Positions 58,563 through 64,000 of a stretch of DNA of 64,000 bases are shown here, one piece after another (position 1 is the stretch's first letter; each line of letters starts with the position of its first letter). A model generated the notes under the pieces. That model searched no databases and was not told the origin of the DNA. It worked only from the letters and a program-made list of their open reading frames with translations. Source of the stretch: Shewanella dokdonensis (GTDB lineage: Bacteria; Pseudomonadota; Gammaproteobacteria; Enterobacterales; Shewanellaceae); NCBI RefSeq assembly GCF_018394335.1, contig NZ_CP074572.1, positions 1,798,001-1,862,000 of the forward strand, written 5' to 3'. A program made the position numbers and the translations under genes.

Positions 58563-59000
58563 TTATGCGATGGGTGGCTTAAAGCTGGGATTAACATCAA
58601 CAGAGTGGAAATGAGGCATAGGCGTTGCAACGGCAACTTCAGGCTGTTTGGCGGTCGGCCAGGAAACGGCTGCCAATATTGTGCCTGCTACAGATATCAC
58701 CAGACAGTGGCCCCCTTTGCAGAATCCCTTGCCGTCACAGCAATGATGGGTTGCAGCGTTGGGAAGCTCTTTTGCAACATTATACCCATCACAACATTGG
58801 GGAGCAGCGGTCTCTTGTGGGTGGCAATCCATAGATGCGGTCATATTGTGATGACCGGTTGCTGACATCATCATTGCGGAATTTGCTTTAGCAGAAGGGA
58901 TCATCCAATGGTCATTAGATAGCAATCCCTGCCCGACAAACGCGAGCAAGGTTAGTATCAACCCCATGTGACGACGAACCCAATGCATAAGACTCCCCAA
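58563..59000 (-). CDS. Cys/His-rich membrane-associated protein of the copper cluster
   Basis: A 145-residue protein with an N-terminal hydrophobic segment (MGLILTLLAFVGQGLLS), a Cys/His-rich middle (DCHPQ, QCCDGY, HHCCDGKGFCKGGHC), a second helix (LVISVAGTILAAVSW) and an end PHFHSVDVNPSFKPPIA. It resembles small DUF2946-like proteins near copper genes, but I cannot assign it firmly. The seven Cys (59, 69, 70, 87, 88, 94, 99) lie between two hydrophobic segments and are well placed to bind Cu(I). First gene of the four-gene cluster. Confidence 0.7.
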   Translation of the reverse strand: MGSLMHWVRRHMGLILTLLAFVGQGLLSNDHWMIPSAKANSAMMMSATGHHNMTASMDCHPQETAAPQCCDGYNVAKELPNAATHHCCDGKGFCKGGHCLVISVAGTILAAVSWPTAKQPEVAVATPMPHFHSVDVNPSFKPPIA

Positions 59001-59012
59001 AATAATGATCGT

Positions 59013-59213
59013 CTAAATCATATCATGCCAGCATATAGCTACCTTGAGGAAATTCACAGTTATTTGAATTACATCAGGTAACTCAGTGGGTAATGTCGAG
59101 CCGTTAATCCAATCCTTAATATAGTCAATATCGTCGCTCTGAGCGCAGGCAGGCATCTGACCGTTGTGGTGAGTGGTTGATGCAGCGTGATTTTCGTTGC
59201 GGTTAAGTATGGC
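59013..59213 (-). pseudogene. Possible cytochrome-c-like 3' remnant
   Basis: An open stretch of 67 codons without a clear start or ribosome site. It reads GQMPACAQSDDIDYIKDWINGST near the middle, which looks like the C-terminal helix of small c-type cytochromes (MPxxxLSxxDIxxIxxWIxxG). No CxxCH is found upstream. It may be chance or a gene remnant. Confidence 0.25.
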
Positions 59214-59658
59214 TACTGGCTATCGATAGTTAGAATTGGGTAGAAACAAAGTTATTGCTACCGTCCATTTTGAGTAGTGGCTTAACTGAATGGCAGCGCT
59301 CGTACCATCAATATCAGTGGTAGATTTTTTGGCCAATTCTTCTCCTAATTGCGTAAGTTTTTAGATGTGAATTACAAAAAATAGAAAAGGGTTTTGTAAA
59401 AATTCAAATTTTAAAAGATAATTGTTTGAGATGGATCACTGAATATTTTTGTACATAAGATAGGCAAATTGGTAATTAGCGTAAGCAAAAACAAGTGGTA
59501 GCAGTAAGTTACTAAATTAGTTAAGTTGGCCGTGCAGAGTTAGACGTCTGTCGCATTTTAGCTTATTTAGGTCGGATTAATTAAGTAATGTTGGTTTATA
59601 ATCCGAACCGGATAAAGAGTCAGCCCAATTACTAAAATAAAGCATTTATTGGAGAAGA
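59214..59658. promoter_or_regulatory. AT-rich control region before cymA
   Basis: No gene in this gap. A CRP-like site (59425-59440) lies about 220 bases before cymA, and TATAAT at 59597-59602 is a probable -10 box. Confidence 0.45.
59425..59440. promoter_or_regulatory. CRP-like site upstream of cymA
   Basis: TTTGAGATGGATCACT: two mismatches from TGTGA-N6-TCACA. In S. oneidensis cymA depends on CRP, which makes the match plausible. Confidence 0.45.
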
Positions 59659-60225
59659 GTGATGAATTGGCGTGCACTATTCAAACCCAGCGCAAAGTAT
59701 TCGATCCTGTCACTGTTGGTCGTCGGTATCGTCGTCGGCGTGATAGGCTACTTTGCAACACAGCAAACTTTACATGCAACAAGCTCTGATGCTTTCTGTA
59801 TGAGTTGTCACAGTCACCATTCATTGAAAGATGAAGTGCTCGCTTCAGCCCACGGCAACAATGAACATGGTTTTACTGTACAGTGTCAGGATTGTCATCT
59901 GCCACACAGCCCAATCAAGTATTTGATGAAGAAAATCGTGGTATCCAAGGATCTTTATGGTTTCCTGACGATCGATGGTTTCAACACTCAGGCGTGGTTG
60001 GATGAAAATCGTAAAGAACAGGCCGATAAAGCGCTGGAATACTTCCGTGGGAATGATTCAGCTAACTGTCAGCATTGTCATACACGTATTTATCAGGATC
60101 AGCCGGAATCCATGAAGAAGATTGCTGTAAGAATGCATACCATGAATTTCCAGAAAGAGCCTGATAAGCGTAAGACCTGTGTGGATTGTCACAAGGGCGT
60201 AGCTCACGTCTATCCTAAGGGCTAA
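59659..60225 (+). CDS. cymA: CymA, tetraheme menaquinol dehydrogenase
   Basis: A 188-residue NapC/NirT-family cytochrome. One N-terminal helix (YSILSLLVVGIVVGVIGYF) anchors it in the inner membrane, and the periplasmic domain has four heme-binding sites: CMSCH (46-50), CQDCH (75-79), CQHCH (136-140) and CVDCH (173-177). It takes electrons from menaquinol and passes them to periplasmic reductases (fumarate, nitrate, nitrite, Fe(III) paths). The start MNWRALFKPSAKYSIL and VSKDLYGFLTIDGFNTQAWL match Shewanella CymA closely. GGAG before ATG. It stands alone with its own terminator. Confidence 0.94.
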   Translation: MMNWRALFKPSAKYSILSLLVVGIVVGVIGYFATQQTLHATSSDAFCMSCHSHHSLKDEVLASAHGNNEHGFTVQCQDCHLPHSPIKYLMKKIVVSKDLYGFLTIDGFNTQAWLDENRKEQADKALEYFRGNDSANCQHCHTRIYQDQPESMKKIAVRMHTMNFQKEPDKRKTCVDCHKGVAHVYPKG

Positions 60226-60245
60226 GCGGTAATTGCTCTTCCTTG

Positions 60246-60274
60246 AAAGCCGGTGCAGTGCATCGGCTTTTTTT
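60246..60274 (+). terminator. Terminator after cymA
   Basis: AAAGCCG, loop GTGCAGTGCAT, CGGCTTTTTTT, 20 bases after cymA. Confidence 0.8.
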
Positions 60275-60388
60275 ATGCTAAATCCGTAGCGACTCAGTTG
60301 CAGATGCTAAACAAGCCATAAAATTTTATGGAACTCTGTGGTATTGTTGGCGCATTTAACTCTAATCGATAAACCGATTGTTGGATTT

Positions 60389-62737
60389 ATGCACAATATT
60401 GCTCAACTCATAGCTCAGGAACTGGATGTTCGCGAGCAGCAGGTAGCGGCGACTATTACGTTGCTAGATGAAGGTGCCACAGTTCCATTTATTGCCCGTT
60501 ATCGTAAAGAAGTGACTGGTGGTTTGGATGATACCCAGTTGCGTACACTGTATAGCCGCTTGGGTTATCTACGGGAACTGAATGAGCGCCGCGAGGTAAT
60601 CCTCAAGTCGATTGACGAGCAAGGCAAGCTGACCCCTGAATTAGCCAAAGCGCTCAATGATGCTGACACCAAAACCCGCCTAGAAGATCTGTATCTGCCA
60701 TTCAAACCCAAACGTCGTACTAAGGGCCAGATTGCCATCGAAGCAGGAATTGCACCATTGGCTGAGCAGTTGCTGGCCGCTGTTGGCGATGCCAGTGTCG
60801 AGCCTGAGCGTGAAGCAACCCGTTTTCTTAACTCGGAAGCTGGCTTTGCCGATGAAAAAGCGGTGTTGGATGGTGCCCGTTATATCCTGATGGAACGTTT
60901 TGCTGAAGATGCAGATTTGTTAGCCAAAGTGCGTCGTCATTTAGCGGAACATGCACTACTTGAAAGCAAAGTTGTGAGCGGTAAGGAGCAGGAAGGTGCC
61001 AAATTCCGCGACTACTTTGAGCACTCAGAACCCATCAGTCAGGTGCCATCGCACCGGGCGTTAGCCATGCTGCGTGGCCGCAATGAAGGCATGCTGGCAC
61101 TTGCGTTGAATGCCGATCCTGGGAGCGAAGCCAAAGATGGCAGCTATTGTGAACAGATCATCACTGAGCATCTGGGCTGGCGCTTGTCTGACATAGCGAT
61201 TGACCGCTGGTTAAGAACCGTTGTGACCGCAACTTGGCGCATTAAAATCGCATTGCAGATGGAAACCGAGTTCATCGCGCAGATGCGTGAAGCTGCTGAG
61301 TCGGAAGCGATCAAAGTCTTTGCACGCAATCTTGGCGATCTGTTGATGGCCGCTCCTGCCGGTGCTAAAGCCACCATGGGGCTTGATCCAGGATTACGTA
61401 CTGGCGTGAAAGTGGCGGTGGTAAACGATACCGGTAAGCTGGTGGCGCACACTACTATTTTCCCTCATGCACCACAAAATCAATGGGACAAATCGGTCAG
61501 GACGCTCGCGACTCTGGTTAATATGCATCAGGTTGAACTGATCGCCATCGGTAACGGAACAGCCTCCAGAGAAACCGACAAACTAGCGGCCGAGGTCATT
61601 AACGCAGTTAAAGAACAGCAACCAAGACTTACCAAAGTGGTGGTGAGCGAAGCTGGGGCCTCGGTCTATTCAGCTTCTGAACTGGCTGCCAACGAATTTC
61701 CCGATCTGGATGTGTCGTTGCGTGGCGCCGTCTCTATTGCCCGCCGCTTGCAGGATCCTTTGGCCGAGCTGGTGAAGATAGAACCCAAGTCGATTGGCGT
61801 GGGCCAGTATCAGCATGATGTCAGTCAAAGCCAGTTGTCTACCTCCCTGGATGCCGTGGTGGAAGACTGTGTTAACAGCGTGGGCGTAGATGTCAACATG
61901 GCATCGGTACCACTGTTAAGTCAGGTGGCAGGACTCAACCGCACACTGGCGAAAAATATTGTCGATTACCGTGATGAAAATGGCCGTTTTACGGATCGTA
62001 AAACTTTATTGAAGGTACCGCGCCTTGGGCCAAAAGCCTTTGAACAGGCGGCGGGGTTCCTGCGCATTCATGGCGGTGATAACCCATTGGATGAATCCGC
62101 GGTGCATCCAGAAGCCTATATGCTGGTGGAGAATATCTCTCGCGCTAAAAGTACACCACTGGCGCAGATGATAGGTAACTCTGCGTTATTGGCAAGCTTG
62201 AATCCTGTGGATTTCACTACCGCTGAGTTTGGTTTGCCCACGGTGACCGATATTCTGAAAGAGCTGGATAAACCGGGGCGTGATCCACGCGGTGAGTTCA
62301 AGACGGCGCATTTTAAAGATGGGGTGGAAGCGATAACCGACCTACGGCCAGAAATGCTGCTCGAAGGTGTGGTTACCAATGTGACTAATTTTGGTGCTTT
62401 TATCGATATTGGGGTGCATCAGGACGGCTTGGTACATATCTCATCGCTCACCGACAAGTTTGTCAGCGATCCCCATACCGTGGTGAAAGCTGGCGATGTG
62501 GTCAAAGTCAAAGTGCTGGAAGTGGATGTCCCGCGCAAGCGCATCAGTCTTACCATGCGGCTTGATGAGAAGCCGGAAGCTAAATCTGCCGTATCGAAAC
62601 CAACGGCTAAGCCAGCGGCAAAGAAAGACACTAAGCACAGTAAGCCGCAACCACATAAGAAGCAGGAAACAGCAAAACCTATGAATGCGGCTATGGGAAA
62701 TGCATTTGCTGAAGCTTTTGCCAAGCTGAAGAAATAG
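60389..62737 (+). CDS. tex: Transcription accessory protein Tex
   Basis: A 782-residue RNA-binding protein. The N-terminal Tex domain has [19 protein letters not shown] and [15 protein letters not shown] YqgF-like domain ([17 protein letters not shown]) comes next, then a helix-hairpin-helix region ([20 protein letters not shown]) and a C-terminal S1 domain ([21 protein letters not shown]). It ends in a Lys-rich tail of about 40 residues. The ATG at 60389 gives [12 protein letters not shown], the family start. Next to cymA also in Shewanella. Confidence 0.94.
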   Translation: MHNIAQLIAQELDVREQQVAATITLLDEGATVPFIARYRKEVTGGLDDTQLRTLYSRLGYLRELNERREVILKSIDEQGKLTPELAKALNDADTKTRLEDLYLPFKPKRRTKGQIAIEAGIAPLAEQLLAAVGDASVEPEREATRFLNSEAGFADEKAVLDGARYILMERFAEDADLLAKVRRHLAEHALLESKVVSGKEQEGAKFRDYFEHSEPISQVPSHRALAMLRGRNEGMLALALNADPGSEAKDGSYCEQIITEHLGWRLSDIAIDRWLRTVVTATWRIKIALQMETEFIAQMREAAESEAIKVFARNLGDLLMAAPAGAKATMGLDPGLRTGVKVAVVNDTGKLVAHTTIFPHAPQNQWDKSVRTLATLVNMHQVELIAIGNGTASRETDKLAAEVINAVKEQQPRLTKVVVSEAGASVYSASELAANEFPDLDVSLRGAVSIARRLQDPLAELVKIEPKSIGVGQYQHDVSQSQLSTSLDAVVEDCVNSVGVDVNMASVPLLSQVAGLNRTLAKNIVDYRDENGRFTDRKTLLKVPRLGPKAFEQAAGFLRIHGGDNPLDESAVHPEAYMLVENISRAKSTPLAQMIGNSALLASLNPVDFTTAEFGLPTVTDILKELDKPGRDPRGEFKTAHFKDGVEAITDLRPEMLLEGVVTNVTNFGAFIDIGVHQDGLVHISSLTDKFVSDPHTVVKAGDVVKVKVLEVDVPRKRISLTMRLDEKPEAKSAVSKPTAKPAAKKDTKHSKPQPHKKQETAKPMNAAMGNAFAEAFAKLKK

Positions 62738-62747
62738 TCGCAGACAA

Positions 62748-62775
62748 AATAAACCGGAGCATGCTCCGGTTTATT
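62748..62775. terminator. Bidirectional terminator after tex
   Basis: AATAAACCGGAGC/GCTCCGGTTTATT around a 2-base centre; it serves tex and the gene on the other strand. Confidence 0.85.
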
Positions 62776-62786
62776 ATATCTACTAA

Positions 62787-63284
62787 TTAAGCGAGCGCTT
62801 CAAGGCTGGACGCGGCCGCCGGTGATGTTTGCTGGCGGTAATAATCGCCAATACGGCTGCCAAAATCGCGGTAAAAATCAGCGGATTGTCCCGGTAACGG
62901 ATGTCGCTGCTCACTGGCTTGTGGTGAGGCATGTCCAACTGGCTTATGCACTTGGTTACGAATGTCTTTGCGATCCAAGGCGGGTTTGACCAGCATGGTG
63001 GCAAACAGGGCTTTACCTTGCTGTTTCTGTTCCTGCGAACCCTGTTGCTGTTGTTGGTTGGATTGTTGCTGCCGCTCGTGCACTTGCGTGGCTAGGCGAG
63101 CATTTTGCTGCGCGGTATCGGCGGTACGTTCGTTTTGCGGATTAAAGGCGCGTTCTTCATGGCCTTTAGCGGGTTGTTGTGGCGGAATGACCGGCGGCCG
63201 TTGCTGCCCTTCAACCCGGGCGGCATCTGTCGCTGGGTTGCTGGTGGCAAGCGGAACCTGTGGATAGTTAGATACAAGTTGCAT
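62787..63284 (-). CDS. Gln-rich protein of unknown function
   Basis: A 165-residue hydrophilic protein without signal peptide or membrane helix. It has Pro/Gln-rich early sequence (RPPVIPPQQPAKGH), a Gln-rich coiled middle (QQSNQQQQQGSQEQKQQGK), and a C-terminal part with DFYRDFGSRIGDYYRQQ. It seems mostly disordered. I do not recognise the family. It is downstream of bioH on the same strand, 50 bases away. Confidence 0.6.
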   Translation of the reverse strand: MQLVSNYPQVPLATSNPATDAARVEGQQRPPVIPPQQPAKGHEERAFNPQNERTADTAQQNARLATQVHERQQQSNQQQQQGSQEQKQQGKALFATMLVKPALDRKDIRNQVHKPVGHASPQASEQRHPLPGQSADFYRDFGSRIGDYYRQQTSPAAASSLEALA

Positions 63285-63334
63285 AACAACTCCTTCCAGT
63301 CATTGCACAAATTGTAGGCAACTATTGTTCAGAA

Positions 63335-64000
63335 TTAAACCCCTTTATTTGTAGTTTGTAGCCAATCACGCAAATGATGCAAAAAATCTTCAGGATGCGA
63401 GATAAAAGGGGCGTGGGAAGCCCCGGGCAAAATAATATCCTGCGATTGTGGGGTTTGAGGTAAGAGCGTTGACACGCGTCTTGGCACTAAGCCATCAAGT
63501 TTTCCCCAGAATCTTAGCCACGGCAAGGCGATGTGTGGCAGCTCCTGGCGCAAGTCGGTTTGTTGCAACATCTCTAATCCTTGCGCTAAGGCCGTAGCAT
63601 TGGGGAGCGGCTTCGATAAAACCAACTCTTTGATATGGCGAATATCATCTCGGGCACTGTTGCTGCCCATGGCCTGCAGTGCCATAAACCGTTCCACTGT
63701 ACGTTGTAAGTCTTGCTCTAATTGCTGGGTAAATTGCTGCAATACCGTTGCGGCAATGCCCGGCCAGGGGGCGTTGTCTGTGCCATAAAGCAGGGCGATG
63801 AAGCAATGGTGATCAATCCACGTATTTTTGTGGCCAGCGTTGTGCAATGCGCGTGGCGACTAATCCTCCAAGTGACCACCCGAGCCAGATGGCGTTAGCT
63901 GGCAATTGTGCAATCAGCAGCTCTGCCCAGTCGTCTATGGTGCCTGGCTGTGGCTGGCTGTCACCAAAACCCGGCAGATCAACACAGTAGCTTCTATACT
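63335..64000 (-). CDS. bioH: BioH, pimeloyl-ACP methyl ester esterase, 5' end missing, two frameshifts
   Basis: BioH ends the fatty-acid-like stage of biotin synthesis by removing the methyl ester from pimeloyl-ACP. The upstream part reads CVDLPGFGDSQPQPGTIDDW and GWSLGGLVATRIAQRWPQK, with the nucleophile Ser in GWSLGG. The later part has LPWLRFWGKLDGLVPRRV (catalytic Asp) and LPGASHAPFISHPEDF (catalytic His). Frames break at the T5 run 63825-63829 (plus strand; T6 gives QKIRGLITIASSPCF) and near 63777-63782 (DNAPWPGIA). The 5' end lies past the window edge. Confidence 0.88.

Overview
The window is bacterial chromosome around the replication origin of a Shewanella-like gammaproteobacterium. 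Three things point there: a 16S gene of Shewanella type; a tetraheme quinol dehydrogenase that matches CymA almost residue for residue as I remember the Shewanella protein; and the order yidC-mnmE, mioC-oriC-mnmG-rsmG-parAB-atp-glmU-glmS, with menB, cymA, tex, gpmM-envC-ctpA and secB-gpsA nearby. No species is claimed.

Layout. 1-2.2 kb: end of yidC, then mnmE. 2.2-5.2 kb (minus strand): a LysR regulator followed by DoxX, glutathionyl-hydroquinone reductase and an esterase, which looks like a quinone/electrophile stress module. 5.2-7.9 kb: arsenite efflux (ACR3), a Cys-rich DUF318/ArsP-type permease and a divergent ArsR. 8.0-13.3 kb: mioC, a clear oriC (DnaA boxes, 14 GATC sites, an AT-rich 13-mer-like unwinding region), mnmG, rsmG, parA and parB. 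13.5-20.5 kb: the complete atpIBEFHAGDC operon. 20.6-24.8 kb: glmU, a DeoR-type regulator and glmS. 24.9-26.4 kb: an AT-rich islet behind glmS carrying one methyltransferase. 26.4-31.5 kb: sulfate uptake (sbp-cysTWA) with a divergent cysM. 31.5-38 kb: an unrecognised Pro/Gln-rich membrane-anchored protein and cyoABCDE (bo3 quinol oxidase). 38-39.7 kb: a DUF2061 protein behind a textbook Fur box, menB and a small membrane protein. 39.9-45.3 kb: an rRNA operon (16S-23S-5S-tRNA-Asp) with no tRNA in the 16S-23S spacer. 45.6-53.4 kb: a Cys-cluster protein, nsrR, yibQ, ctpA, envC, gpmM, a rhodanese, secB and gpsA. 53.4-59 kb: a copper/silver-type RND efflux operon (cusA, cusB) preceded by two small Cys/His-rich proteins. 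59.6-64 kb: cymA, tex, a Gln-rich protein and the 3' part of bioH.

How they work together: the window combines origin and partition functions with core energy metabolism. Cyo handles quinol oxidation to O2. CymA feeds menaquinol electrons to anaerobic periplasmic respiration, and MenB helps make that menaquinone. ATP synthase uses the proton gradient. Around this lie metal and thiol stress functions (arsenic, copper, sulfate/cysteine, quinones, NO sensing).

Caution on sequence quality: at least 19 single-base deletions interrupt 14 otherwise normal genes, many of them essential (mnmE, atpA, atpB, atpC, glmU, cyoB). Most lie in runs of 5-7 identical bases, and adding one base restores the usual family length. 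I read these as sequencing errors and annotate each gene over its whole corrected span. An apparent EnvC-CtpA fusion is one consequence. I found no strong case for an undescribed system; the best leads are the metal-binding gene pair before cusBA, the Fur-controlled DUF2061 gene, the islet behind glmS and the membrane-anchored Pro/Gln-rich protein.
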